Below, in pieces: positions 33,886-42,811 of a stretch of DNA of 64,000 bases (positions are counted from its first letter, which is position 1; every line of letters begins with the position of its first letter). The DNA comes from Cryptosporangium aurantiacum (GTDB lineage Bacteria > Actinomycetota > Actinomycetes > Mycobacteriales > Cryptosporangiaceae). A model generated the notes under the pieces. The model saw only the letters and a list, made by a program, of their open reading frames with translations, did no database searches and was not told where the DNA came from. The position numbers and the translations under genes are program-made. The stretch spans positions 310,001-374,000 of the forward strand of contig NZ_FRCS01000002.1 in assembly GCF_900143005.1 (NCBI RefSeq), read 5' to 3'.

Positions 33886-34791
33886 TCAGCGCGGAACGAA
33901 CGCACTGCCCGGCGTCGGTTCGGCGGGGGCGTCGTCACGCAGCGCGACCGTGTGCCGGAGCTGGGTCCGCATCGTCGCCCGGGTGGGACGCGCGGCCGGC
34001 GGCGGCTCCTGCTCGTCGCACTCCCGGAGCAGCCGCGCCATCAGGGCCTCCGCCGCGCGTTCCTCGGCCGCCGGCGCGGACAGCGTCGCGTAGAGCAGCG
34101 CGATCAGCACCGTGCCCACGATCACCGCGCTCGGGACGAGCAGCGTCGTGACGTCCACACCCTCGACCCGGCCCCGGCCACCGACCTCGCGCACCGAGGC
34201 CGCGAACATGCCGGTGTAGTGCATGCCGGTCACCGCGATCGCCATGATCGGCGACGCGGCCGCCAGCGCCGGGCGGCTCTTGATCACGATCGTGAACCAG
34301 AGCGCGACGGTCGCGGCAACCACCGCGATCCCCACCGAGAGCGCGACGAGGAACGGGTCGTACTGCACCGCGCCGTCCAGCACCCGCATCGCGGCCATCC
34401 CGGTGAAGTGCATGCCCGCGACGCCCAGACCGGTGACGACGCCCCCGACGAGCACCTTGAGCATCGACGGCCGGCCCAGACCGACGACAAAGATCCCGAC
34501 CGCGACGATCCCCACCGCCATCAGCGCGCTCAGCGCGGTCAGCGCCGGGTCGTAGAAGACGAACGTGTTGGAGACGGTGAAGCCGAGCATCGCCAGGAAG
34601 TGCATCAGCCAGATGCCGGTCCCCCCGATCGAGACCGCACCGAGCGCGAGCCACCGCACCCGCCAGGCGACTCGCGGGGTCTCCCTGGCCCGCGCCGTGC
34701 AGATCAGGCCGAGGAGGCAGCCCAGGACCGAGACTGCGTACGAGAGCACCAGCGTGATCAAGCCATAGGTGAAGTGATGGACGTGGGCCAC
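33886..34791 (-). CDS. MHYT-domain membrane sensor, copy 2
   Basis: A 301-residue paralog of the previous MHYT gene, with WLMHFLAM, GMHFTGMAAM and GMHYTGMFAA, and the same seven-span topology. The C-terminal tail is about 75 residues and differs from copy 1, so the sensors may have different partners. GTG at 34791 has a AAGGAGAGG site. A 69-bp three-arm inverted-repeat element lies in its upstream region. Confidence 0.85.
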   Translation of the reverse strand: MAHVHHFTYGLITLVLSYAVSVLGCLLGLICTARARETPRVAWRVRWLALGAVSIGGTGIWLMHFLAMLGFTVSNTFVFYDPALTALSALMAVGIVAVGIFVVGLGRPSMLKVLVGGVVTGLGVAGMHFTGMAAMRVLDGAVQYDPFLVALSVGIAVVAATVALWFTIVIKSRPALAAASPIMAIAVTGMHYTGMFAASVREVGGRGRVEGVDVTTLLVPSAVIVGTVLIALLYATLSAPAAEERAAEALMARLLRECDEQEPPPAARPTRATMRTQLRHTVALRDDAPAEPTPGSAFVPR

Positions 34792-34943
34792 AGCCCTCTC
34801 CTTCGCACGGGTGCGCCCCCGTTGCGACTCGTCACCTCCGGGTGGTTGAGCAGGGCCGAAGCCGGAAGGACCGGGGCATCGTGACCCAATGCCGACGGTG
34901 CTCGCAATCCGCGACAGACAACTGACCCCACAGCGGTATGAAT

Positions 34944-35012
34944 GAATTCTTTTCGACCGGCGATCGCTGAGGTCGCCAGGCCTTGAGGAAGGCCGGAGGT
35001 CGAAAAGAGTTC
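34944..35012. other. Three-arm inverted-repeat element (possible structured RNA or terminator)
   Basis: Outer arms GAATTCTTTTCGACC (34944-34958) and GGTCGAAAAGAGTTC (34998-35012) are complementary at 14 of 15 positions. Inside lie two hairpins: GGCGA to TCGCC (34959-34977) and GGCCTT-GAGG-AAGGCC (34979-34994). Together they give a three-way junction. On the minus strand both loops carry CCTCA. It lies 26 bp after the response regulator stop and about 150 bp before MHYT copy 2. Function is unknown; see findings. Confidence 0.7.
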
Positions 35013-35038
35013 ACGGGTGGCACCAGTGGGAACGGCGC

Positions 35039-35719
35039 TCAGTTCGTGCGGGGCCGGACCAGGCCTGTTTCGTACGCCAACACGACGAGCTGCGCCCGAT
35101 CGCGCGCGTTCACCTTCGCCATCGCCCGGCTCACGTGAGTCTTCGCGGTGGCTGGCGAGACCACCAGCCGCTCGGCGATCTCCGCGTTCGACAGCCCGGC
35201 CGCGACCAGCGCCACGACCTCGCGCTCCCGGTCGGTGAGCACGTCCAGGTCGGCGGCGGGCGCCGGGCGCCGGAGCTGACCGGCGAACTCCGCGATCAAC
35301 CGGCGCGTGACCCCGGGAGAGAGCAGCGCGTCGCCGCGCGCCACGACCCGCACCGCCTGCACCAGCTCGACCGGCTCGGTGTCCTTCACCAGGAACCCGC
35401 TGGCCCCGACCCGGATCGCTTCGAAGACGTACTCGTCCAGGTCGAACGTCGTGAGGATGACGACCTTCGTCGCGGCCAGGCGAACGCTGGCGGTGATCCG
35501 CTTGGTCGCCTCGAGCCCGTCCACCCCCGGCATCCGGATGTCCATCAGCACGACGTCCGGCGCCAGCGCCTCGGCCAGGCGGGCAGCCTCGGCGCCGTCC
35601 TTGGCCTCGCCGACCACGGCGATGCCGGGCTGGGCGTCCAGCAGTGCCCGGAAGCCGGCCCGCACCAGCGCCTGGTCGTCGGCGAGCAGGACTCGGATCA
35701 GGCCGTCCTCGTCACTCAT
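35039..35719 (-). CDS. NarL/LuxR-type response regulator
   Basis: A 226-residue regulator. Receiver: LLADDQALVRAGF, phospho-acceptor in VVLMDIRMPGVDG (Asp about 59), conserved Thr in VVILTTFD and Lys in GFLVKDTEPVEL. HTH: LTDREREVVALVAAGLSNAEIAERL then TAKTHVSRAMAKVNARDR. ATG at 35719 overlaps the kinase stop by 4 bp (ATGA). It resembles regulators of many actinomycete two-component pairs of unknown signal. Confidence 0.95.
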   Translation of the reverse strand: MSDEDGLIRVLLADDQALVRAGFRALLDAQPGIAVVGEAKDGAEAARLAEALAPDVVLMDIRMPGVDGLEATKRITASVRLAATKVVILTTFDLDEYVFEAIRVGASGFLVKDTEPVELVQAVRVVARGDALLSPGVTRRLIAEFAGQLRRPAPAADLDVLTDREREVVALVAAGLSNAEIAERLVVSPATAKTHVSRAMAKVNARDRAQLVVLAYETGLVRPRTN

Positions 35720-37146
35720 GCGGCACCGTCCAGTGGCAACTTCGCGCAGACCCGGAACCCGCCGTCCGGCCGCGGACCGGCCTCCAGCGTCCCACCCACC
35801 GACTGGGCTCGCTCCCGCATGCCTGGTATCCCGTTTCCGCCACCTTCCGGTGGCTGTTCGAAATCGATCCGGACGTCGGACGACGCCTCGTCCTCGTCCT
35901 GGGGTCCGTCGTCGTCGATGCGGACGACGAGCAGGTCCGCGCCGTACTCCAGGGTGACCACCGCGGGCACCGGTCCGGCGTGCCGCCGCACGTTCGTCAG
36001 TGCTTCCTGGATGATGCGGAACGCCGCCAGGTCGACCCGCGGCGGCAGCGGACGCGGTTCGCCGACCTGCTCCGCGGTGACCTTCAGACCGGTGGCGGTG
36101 GCCCCGGCCAGCAACTCGTCGAGCCGGCCGATCGTCGGGGTCGGTTGCCGAGGGGCGTTCTCGTCAACGCCCCGGAGCGCGTTCACCGTCGCGCGCAGCT
36201 CGACCAGAGCGTCCTTGCTGGACTGTTTGATCGCGGCGAGCGCGCTGCGCAGCTCCGCGTGCTCGGCGGCGGTCATCTCGACCGGCTCCACGGCGTGCTC
36301 GGCGGTGCGCGCGTCCATCAGGTGCAGCGCGACACCGGACTGGACGCTGATCAGCGAGAGGTGGTGCCCGAGCAGGTCGTGCACCTCGCGGGCGATCCGC
36401 AGACGCTCGTCGGAGACCCGGCGCCGCTCGCCCTCCTGGCGGCTGCGCTCGGCCTCGATCCGGCGGGCCCGGTACTCCAGGGATCGTTCCCGGCCGGCGC
36501 GTCCTGCCTCGGTGCCGACCAGCACCAGAGCGGTCCAGAGCGCGGCCGCGATCAGCCCGCCGATCGGTACGCCCGGGCCTTCCCCGACGAGCTGCTCGGC
36601 CACCGTGAACGCGGCGTAGCCGACGCCGGCGATCGTCCAGGCGACCCAGCGCCGGGTCGCGAGCAGCACGGCGTGCAGCGCCACCAGCTGCGCGAAGAAC
36701 ACCGGGCCGGGCGGATAGCCCAGCAGGTAGTACGCCGAGATCACGAGGCTGACCAGCACCGCGACCGGCACCGGCGCCTTCCGCCTGGCGCCGAGCAGCA
36801 GCGGCGCGGCGATCAGCAGGACCCATCCGCGCGCGTCGAGCGGGTGGTAACCGTCGAGCGTGCGGGAGACCAGGAACGTGCCGAGCAGCGTCGCGATCAG
36901 GATCCCGACGACGGCGTGGGCGGCCGGGGACGGACCGCGGTTCTCCCACCGGTCCTGGTCCTGGTCCGGGTTCCAGTCCGGACGGCCGGGCGGGAACCCG
37001 CCGTGCGGGCCGCCCCACTCGCGGGACCGACGGTCGTCCATCCGCGTCTCCCAGCGGACCTCCCAGCGCTCACGCGCACGAGCACGGGCCTGCGCGCGTC
37101 GGCGGGCCCGGGCACGCCGGTGCTCACGGTGTCGGTCGCCTCCCAT
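35716..37146 (-). CDS. NarL-type sensor histidine kinase
   Basis: A 476-residue kinase from ATG 37146; the longer in-frame extension to 37377 has low-quality sequence and no ribosome site. It has an Arg/His-rich cytosolic start, five or so membrane segments (about 75-215), HisKA_3 box REVHDLLGHHLSLISVQSG with acceptor His, and a HATPase with EALTNVRRHA, and GIPGMRERAQSVGG as G2 box. It pairs with the overlapping response regulator. Confidence 0.9.
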   Translation of the reverse strand: MGGDRHREHRRARARRRAQARARARERWEVRWETRMDDRRSREWGGPHGGFPPGRPDWNPDQDQDRWENRGPSPAAHAVVGILIATLLGTFLVSRTLDGYHPLDARGWVLLIAAPLLLGARRKAPVPVAVLVSLVISAYYLLGYPPGPVFFAQLVALHAVLLATRRWVAWTIAGVGYAAFTVAEQLVGEGPGVPIGGLIAAALWTALVLVGTEAGRAGRERSLEYRARRIEAERSRQEGERRRVSDERLRIAREVHDLLGHHLSLISVQSGVALHLMDARTAEHAVEPVEMTAAEHAELRSALAAIKQSSKDALVELRATVNALRGVDENAPRQPTPTIGRLDELLAGATATGLKVTAEQVGEPRPLPPRVDLAAFRIIQEALTNVRRHAGPVPAVVTLEYGADLLVVRIDDDGPQDEDEASSDVRIDFEQPPEGGGNGIPGMRERAQSVGGTLEAGPRPDGGFRVCAKLPLDGAA

Positions 37147-37230
37147 ACTCGCGACCGTAGGCCAGCTTCCGCCGCCGGTCATCGGCCTGGAGGGGCGACG
37201 CACGTACGCCCCCTGGAGTACGTGCCCGCC

Positions 37231-37256
37231 CGCACTGCGCCCAGCGGCGCAGTGCG
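37231..37256. promoter_or_regulatory. Perfect 11-bp inverted repeat
   Basis: CGCACTGCGCC and GGCGCAGTGCG flank CAGC, in the divergent region between the kinase (37146) and the DUF1707 gene (37356). It could be an operator for the two-component regulator, or a leader hairpin. Confidence 0.55.
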
Positions 37257-37355
37257 ACGGCAGCCCAGCAGCCGACGCAATCCGCTCCCGCCCGGCTGAC
37301 CATGAGAAGTGTCGGCAAGCACCCCATCCAGCCGGCCGGACGAACGGAGACAGAC

Positions 37356-37955
37356 ATGCCCGCCGACCAGACCCCACGGCCCCCGTCCGATGACCCGCGC
37401 GGCGAACCGCCCCGATTCGATGCCGAGCATCCGGGCCCCGGTCGGATCCGGTCGTCGTCGGCTGAACGGGAGCGCATCGCCTCGATCCTCCGCGCCGCCG
37501 CCGAGGCCGGGCTCCTGACGCTCGACGAGGCCGACGAGCGGATGGCCGCCTGCTACCAGTCGCAGTTCCGGGACGAGCTGGCGCCGCTCGTCGCCGACCT
37601 TCCCAACGGCGGCCGCGGTCTGATCCCGCCGGACCCGGAGGAGCAGGCCAGGGAGCGTCGCACCGACCGCGACGACCTCCTGCGCCACTTCACGTTCGTG
37701 GGCGTCGTCAGCGTGGTGCTGATCGGGATCTGGGCGATCGCCGGCGCCGGCTTCTTCTGGCCGGCGTGGCCGCTCGGGTTCCTGGCGCTGACGCTGGTGT
37801 TTCACGCTAAGCATCGGAAGCACCGCCGGATCTGGCGGGAACACCTCCGCGAGCACGGCGGCCGGGTCGAGTTCCGCGCCCATCGCAGTCACGGGTGCGG
37901 ACGAGGTTCCCGTGGCCAGTGGTGGGCCGAAGAACACTCGTCCCGTACCTGGTAG
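37356..37955 (+). CDS. DUF1707 protein with C-terminal membrane hairpin
   Basis: A 199-residue protein from ATG 37356 (GGAGACAG upstream). Residues about 28-80 match DUF1707, with ERERIASILRAAAEAGLLTL, then DEADERMAACY. Two membrane segments follow (about 115-150), then a basic tail with HREH-type residues. DUF1707 proteins are often near two-component genes and of unknown function. The downstream 156-bp gap separates it from the DUF397 gene. Confidence 0.8.
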   Translation: MPADQTPRPPSDDPRGEPPRFDAEHPGPGRIRSSSAERERIASILRAAAEAGLLTLDEADERMAACYQSQFRDELAPLVADLPNGGRGLIPPDPEEQARERRTDRDDLLRHFTFVGVVSVVLIGIWAIAGAGFFWPAWPLGFLALTLVFHAKHRKHRRIWREHLREHGGRVEFRAHRSHGCGRGSRGQWWAEEHSSRTW

Positions 37956-38111
37956 ATGGGGTTCCCGACGTCCGGTCCCGCGTTGTTCAACTACTCATGG
38001 CAGCGGTCCGGCCGGAGCCGCTGCGGTGCGCACCAGAGGTGTGATCGACGGTGTACCCTCTGCGCGTCAGCTCCCTTCCCTGATTACAGGGAGTGCAGAA
38101 CCGGAGGAGAA

Positions 38112-38339
38112 ATGCCCCAGGTCGACCTCTCCGCCGCCGAGTGGCTGCGCAGCTCGCGCAGCGCGGACGACGACGGTCCGACCGTCGAGGTGGCGTTCGT
38201 CGGTGACCAGATCGCCGTGCGCGATTCCACCGATCCGGACGCCGTGCTGCTGTTCACCCAGGCGGAGTGGGACGCGTTCCTCGCCGGCGTGAACGGCGGC
38301 GAATTCGACCTCGACGAGGAAGGCGAGCTCGCCAACTGA
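38112..38339 (+). CDS. DUF397 protein without adjacent XRE partner
   Basis: A 75-residue product from ATG 38112, preceded by GGAGGAG. The sequence has DLSAAEWLRSSRS, VEVAFVGDQIAVRDS and FTQAEWDAFLAGV, as in DUF397. In actinomycetes this family usually sits directly after an XRE-type DNA-binding gene, which is absent here. It is followed by a strong terminator. Confidence 0.85.
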   Translation: MPQVDLSAAEWLRSSRSADDDGPTVEVAFVGDQIAVRDSTDPDAVLLFTQAEWDAFLAGVNGGEFDLDEEGELAN

Positions 38340-38352
38340 GCCCGCTGCCGCA

Positions 38353-38400
38353 CACACGAACGGACGCCGAGCCTGCACTGGCTCGGCGTCCGTTCGTGTG
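38353..38400. terminator. Perfect 21-bp bidirectional terminator
   Basis: A 21-bp arm starting CACACGAACGG pairs exactly with 38380-38400 around TGCACT. It lies between the convergent DUF397 and DivIVA-like genes. Confidence 0.9.
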
Positions 38401-38402
38401 GG

Positions 38403-39584
38403 TCAGCTCTCGGCGCTGACCCGCGGCGGCTGGGCAGCGACCCCGGGGGCGTTCGGGTGCGGACCGACGCCGTTGTTCGGAGCCGCCGCCTGACCCGGCT
38501 GGGGCTGGGGCTGGGGCTGGGGGGCGCCGCCCGGGCCGGGAACAGCCAAGCGCTGCGTGGTCGCCGAGGGGGACGCCACGCCGGACGGCTGCTCCGGAGC
38601 TTCTCGCTCTAACGTGTCGTCGGCGTCGTCCTCGCCGAACAACCCGCCGCTCCCACCGGTGAGCCGCGCCACGGCCTCCCGCAGCCGGGTGATCTCCTGC
38701 TTGATCTGCTTCCGCCGGTTGTCGAGCTCGGCGACGATCCGGCGCGCCTCGGCGACGGTCTGCTCGGCTTCGGTCTTCGCCTTCGAGCGGATCGACTCGG
38801 CCTCGGCGCGCGCGTTCGTGATCGCCTGCTCGGCCTGGCGGCGGGCCGCGTCGGTGGCGGCCCGAGCGGCCTCGTCGGCCTTGCGCCGGACGTCCGCCGA
38901 CTGCGCGTCGGCCTTGGCCAGGACGTCCGCGGCGTGCTTCTCGGCTTCTCCGCGCACCCGGGCGGAGAACTGGCTGGCGTCGTCCTGAACGCGGCGGGCG
39001 TCGGCCTTCGTCCGCTCGCGCAGTTCCTCGACCTCGCGGTCGGCCTCGGCGCGGATCTGGGTGGCTTCCTGCCGCAGCACACCGGCCTGCTGCTCGGCCT
39101 CGACCACCAGCTTGTCGGCGTGCGCGGTCTTCTGGGCGTACTCCGCCTCAATGGCCTCGCGCCGCTCCGCGAACGCCTTCTCGACCCCGGCCTTGACCGC
39201 CTCGATGTCCTGGTCGGCCTTGGCCCGGATCTGGTTCGCCTCGGCCTCGGCCCGCTGACGGATCTCGGCCGCTTCGTCTTCGACCATGGCGAAGATCTGT
39301 TCGACGCGCGTACCGAGATGCTTGTACGAGGGTTTATCGACGGTGGGCCGTCGCTGGACGTCCACGATCTGGTTCTGCAGCTCGGTCACCTGCGCGGCGA
39401 GCGCATGATTCTGGGCCAGCGCATCGTCCCGGCGCGCGGCGAACTGCGAGAGTTCGCTCTCGAGCTGGGCGATGTACCGATCGACCTGACGCCGGTCGTA
39501 TCCGCGGAGAGCGAGGTCGAACGTGACCTCGGCGGACGCCGGATCGCTGAGGGTGAACAGGTTCTGCTCTTCGCCGTGGGCCAT
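38403..39584 (-). CDS. DivIVA-like coiled-coil cytoskeletal protein
   Basis: A 393-residue protein from ATG 39584. The N-terminal segment FDLALRGYDRRQVDRYIAQL (about residues 21-40) is a DivIVA-type lipid-binding motif. Then a very long coiled coil (about 45-300) with Ala/Glu/Arg heptads (AEAEANQIRAKADQDIE; ARRQAEQAITNARAEAESI) follows, and a Pro/Gln/Gly-rich tail at the C-terminus. It likely scaffolds polar or septal growth, as the Scy/FilP/DivIVA proteins do. The longer reading frame to 39668 is not preferred. Confidence 0.85.
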   Translation of the reverse strand: MAHGEEQNLFTLSDPASAEVTFDLALRGYDRRQVDRYIAQLESELSQFAARRDDALAQNHALAAQVTELQNQIVDVQRRPTVDKPSYKHLGTRVEQIFAMVEDEAAEIRQRAEAEANQIRAKADQDIEAVKAGVEKAFAERREAIEAEYAQKTAHADKLVVEAEQQAGVLRQEATQIRAEADREVEELRERTKADARRVQDDASQFSARVRGEAEKHAADVLAKADAQSADVRRKADEAARAATDAARRQAEQAITNARAEAESIRSKAKTEAEQTVAEARRIVAELDNRRKQIKQEITRLREAVARLTGGSGGLFGEDDADDTLEREAPEQPSGVASPSATTQRLAVPGPGGAPQPQPQPQPGQAAAPNNGVGPHPNAPGVAAQPPRVSAES

Positions 39585-39725
39585 ACGCTCTATCCAAACA
39601 TGATCGTCCAGGCTCACTGGAGTGCTTGGCACCGACGTGTGACGCGTGTTCAAAACTGTGCGACGCACTACCGCTGCACAGCAGCGGGATCCGGCCTGAC
39701 CAGCGTCGATCCTTACGGACCGTGT

Positions 39726-40442
39726 TCAGCGATCGGAGTGAGCGCGCGCCCGGCGCGCCGCCAGCGTGCGTTTGCCGACGAACCAGGCCACAGCCAGCAC
39801 GATCGCACCGATCACGACGGCGTTGAGAAGATCGCTGTAGTCACCCACCGTGCTCCACCGGCTGCCGAGCTGGTAGCCGAGCACGACAAAAATCGTGTTC
39901 CAGACGCCACTGCCGATCGTCGTATAGAGCACAAACCGCCACAGCGGCATCCGCTGTACCCCGGCCGGAATCGAGATCAGGCTTCGAACGACGGGAATGA
40001 TCCGACCGATCAGCACCGCAGTTCCACCGTGTCGGTCGAACCAGCCCTGCGCTCGGTCGAGGTCGCTCTCGTGCATCAGGGGTAGTCGCCGCAGCAAGGC
40101 CCGAATCCGCGCGTCGCCGAGCCAGGCGCCCAGCGCGTAGAGCGCCAGCGCGCCCAGCACCGAGCCGACCGTCGCCGCGATGATCACCGTCCTCACGTCC
40201 ATCCGGCCGGTGCCCGCCAGATACCCGGCGAGCGGCAGGATGATCTCGCTGGGCACCGGTGGGAACAGGTTCTCCAGCAGCACCAGGAGGCCCACGCCGA
40301 ACGGGCCCAGAAGCTCCACGACGTCCACCACCCAGCCGGACAGCCCGGTGAGTTCGTGGGGTTCGCGCGCGCTCCCGCCGGCCAGAGCGGGGACCATTTC
40401 TGCCACGTGCTGCACACCTTTCACCCGATGCGGCATTCCCAC
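39726..40442 (-). CDS. DedA-family membrane protein, copy 1
   Basis: A 238-residue protein with five to six membrane segments and the DedA features: ENLFPPVPSEIILPLAGYLAG, the amphipathic RIIPVVRSLISIPAG segment and the Arg/Gly-rich loop FDRHGGTAVLIGRI. DedA proteins act in phospholipid flipping and envelope homeostasis. The start may also be the ATG at 40397. It lies divergent to the GCS2 gene. Confidence 0.85.
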   Translation of the reverse strand: MGMPHRVKGVQHVAEMVPALAGGSAREPHELTGLSGWVVDVVELLGPFGVGLLVLLENLFPPVPSEIILPLAGYLAGTGRMDVRTVIIAATVGSVLGALALYALGAWLGDARIRALLRRLPLMHESDLDRAQGWFDRHGGTAVLIGRIIPVVRSLISIPAGVQRMPLWRFVLYTTIGSGVWNTIFVVLGYQLGSRWSTVGDYSDLLNAVVIGAIVLAVAWFVGKRTLAARRARAHSDR

Positions 40443-40561
40443 TTCGCAACGGGTTACCCGGGTGTATTGGTTCCGTAGCGAGGGCTACATCACGCGTTCC
40501 CCGTGATCGACAACGGGTACTTGCTGAGTGAGACCGATGCCCCCTGACCGAGGAGAGCCGC

Positions 40562-42040
40562 ATGGGTCGGGACGTACCGGCGGTCGAATTCACTCGTGAC
40601 GACCGCCGCCGCTACCGCGAGAAGGTCCGGGCCTGTCTGGACGTTCTCGCCAGGATGCTGGCCGAGTCCCGCTTCGACTTCGACCGGCCGCTGTCCGGGC
40701 TGGAGATCGAGCTCAACCTCGTCGACGACGCGGGTCGGCCCGCCATGCGGAACGCGGAAGTGTTGAGCGCGATCGCCGATGACCAGTGGGCCACCGAGAT
40801 CGGCCAGTTCAACCTGGAGATCAACATGCCGCCCCGGCGGATCGGCGCGAACGGGCCCGGTGCGCTGGAGAAGGAAGTTCGGGACGCGCTGAACCACGCC
40901 AACGATCGGGCCCAGACGGTCGGCGCCCACCTCGCGCTGATCGGCATCCTGCCGACGCTGCGCGAGTCGCACGTCAGCCTGGAGACGCTGTCGGCGAACG
41001 AGCGCTACCGCCTGCTGAACGAGCAGATCTTCGCCGCGCGCGGTGAGGACCTGCCGATCCGGATCGACGGCGTCGAGCGGCTGGACACCTACGCGGACAG
41101 CGTCGCGCCGGAGGGCGCGTGCACGAGCGTCCAGTTCCACCTGCAGGTGAGCCCGGCCACGTTCGGGTCCTACTGGAACGCCGCGCAGGCGATCGCCGGT
41201 GCCCAGGTCGCGCTCGGGGCGAACGCGCCGTACCTGTTCGGGCGCCGGCTCTGGGCCGAGACCCGGATACCGCTGTTCGAGCAGGCGACCGACACCCGCT
41301 CGGCCGAGCTGAAAGCGCAGGGCGTCCGGCCGAGGGTGTGGTTCGGCGAACGGTGGATCACCTCGGTGTTCGACCTGTTCGAGGAGAACTCGCGCTACTT
41401 CTCGGCGCTGCTGCCGCTGTGCGAGGAGGAAGACCCGGTCGCGGTGCTCGACTCCGGCGGGACGCCGAAGCTCGGCGAGCTGACGCTGCACAACGGCACG
41501 GTCTGGCGCTGGAACCGTCCGGTGTACGCGGTGGTCGACGGCTGCCCTCACCTGCGGGTCGAGAACCGGGTCCTGCCGGGTGGCCCGACCGTGGTCGACA
41601 TTGCGGCGAACATGGCGTTCTACTACGGCCTGATCCGGGCGCTGGTGGATTCGGAGCGGCCGGTCTGGAGCCAGATGTCGTTCGCGGCCGCCAGGGAGAA
41701 CTTCCAGGCCGGTGCCCGCGACGGGATCCACGGACGGCAGTACTGGCCGGGGGCGGGTGAAGTCCCGATCTCCGAGCTGGTGCTGCGCCACCTGCTGCCG
41801 CTGGCGGCCGAAGGCCTGGACGCCTGGGGTGTGTCGGCGGACGAACGGGACCGGCTGCTCAACATCATCGAGGGGCGGTGCCTGACCCACCGGACCGGCT
41901 CGGACTGGCAGATCGCCACCGTCGAACGGCTGGAGCGATCCGGGCTCGACCGCGACGAGGCGCTACGCCGGATGACCGTCGAGTACCTGGACCACATGCA
42001 CTCCAACGCGCCCGTGCACACCTGGCCGATCGACGCCTGA
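40562..42040 (+). CDS. Glutamate-cysteine ligase-type (GCS2) enzyme
   Basis: A 492-residue GCS2-family ligase. It has GLEIELNLVDDAGRPA (about 48-63), QFNLEINMPPR, and PYLFGRRLWAETRIPLFEQ, plus SPATFGSYWNAAQAIAGAQ. Family members form gamma-glutamyl bonds with ATP, but in actinomycetes that make mycothiol the true substrate is often unknown. ATG 40562 is preceded by GAGGAGAGCC. Its last 78 bp overlap the convergent olsA. Confidence 0.8.
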   Translation: MGRDVPAVEFTRDDRRRYREKVRACLDVLARMLAESRFDFDRPLSGLEIELNLVDDAGRPAMRNAEVLSAIADDQWATEIGQFNLEINMPPRRIGANGPGALEKEVRDALNHANDRAQTVGAHLALIGILPTLRESHVSLETLSANERYRLLNEQIFAARGEDLPIRIDGVERLDTYADSVAPEGACTSVQFHLQVSPATFGSYWNAAQAIAGAQVALGANAPYLFGRRLWAETRIPLFEQATDTRSAELKAQGVRPRVWFGERWITSVFDLFEENSRYFSALLPLCEEEDPVAVLDSGGTPKLGELTLHNGTVWRWNRPVYAVVDGCPHLRVENRVLPGGPTVVDIAANMAFYYGLIRALVDSERPVWSQMSFAAARENFQAGARDGIHGRQYWPGAGEVPISELVLRHLLPLAAEGLDAWGVSADERDRLLNIIEGRCLTHRTGSDWQIATVERLERSGLDRDEALRRMTVEYLDHMHSNAPVHTWPIDA

Positions 42041-42811
42041 GACCAGCGTCGACGCGGCCGTGGCGAGCATTCGGCGCCCGCCGGTCGGCGGGAGTTCCGC
42101 GTGGCAGCGGACGTCGGCCACGAGCGCCCGAGCACGCACGACCCGCCAGATCGACGTGACGAGCGGGTCGTCGCCGACGAACGCCGGCGCGGTGGACAGC
42201 CGGTCGCCGATCCGATAGCGCAGCGTCACCGGCTCCACCGGCGCACCGGCGTCGATCGCCGCCTGGAACAGCGCCGGGCGGAACCGGCCGGACGCGGCGC
42301 CGCACCAGGTGGTGCCCTCCGGGAACGCCAGCACCCGGGCGCCGGACCGCAGCGCGCTCCGCACGTCGGCGACCGTTCCGGGCAGCGTGGAGAGGCGCTG
42401 CCGGTCGATGAAGATCGTTCCGGCGCGGGCGGCCACCGTCCCGATCAGCGGCCACTCGCGCAGGTCAGCCCTCGCCACCATGCGTCCGGGTCGCACCGCG
42501 CCGAGCACGATGACGTCCAGCCAGGAGATGTGGTTCGCGACGACGAGCGCACCCGCCGGTGCCCGGGCGGGCGAGTCGACCGCGACCCGGATGTCGAGCG
42601 TCCACAGCAGGATCCGGCACCAGCCCCGGACGACGTCGGCGCGTCGGTCGGCGGGCAGCAGCGGGTAGAACACGGCGAGCAGGAGCGCGGCGAACAGCAC
42701 CCCGACCACGGCGACCAGCCGCAGCACGGCCGCGGGCACCGAGATCCGCTCCTCGTCGGTGCCGAGGCAGCGAACCGCGCACGGCGAGTAGGGCGCCCAC
42801 GCCGGCATCAC
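41963..42811 (-). CDS. olsA: Lyso-ornithine-lipid O-acyltransferase (OlsA/PlsC-like)
   Basis: A 282-residue membrane acyltransferase with a hydrophobic N-terminal anchor (about 28-50), NHISWLD (catalytic His-x4-Asp) and FPEGTTW, plus GTIFIDRQR. It overlaps the upstream gene by 4 bp (ATGA). Because that gene is OlsB-like, this enzyme most likely adds the second acyl chain to lyso-ornithine lipid, though a phosphatidic acid role cannot be excluded. Its 3' end overlaps the GCS2 gene. Confidence 0.8.
   Translation of the reverse strand: MMPAWAPYSPCAVRCLGTDEERISVPAAVLRLVAVVGVLFAALLLAVFYPLLPADRRADVVRGWCRILLWTLDIRVAVDSPARAPAGALVVANHISWLDVIVLGAVRPGRMVARADLREWPLIGTVAARAGTIFIDRQRLSTLPGTVADVRSALRSGARVLAFPEGTTWCGAASGRFRPALFQAAIDAGAPVEPVTLRYRIGDRLSTAPAFVGDDPLVTSIWRVVRARALVADVRCHAELPPTGGRRMLATAASTLVSGVDRPGVHGRVGVHVVQVLDGHPA

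Noticed and set aside
33623-35038. c-di-GMP riboswitch near the MHYT genes
   Set aside because: MHYT proteins suggested c-di-GMP signalling, but I saw no GEMM consensus and neither protein has GGDEF or EAL domains.
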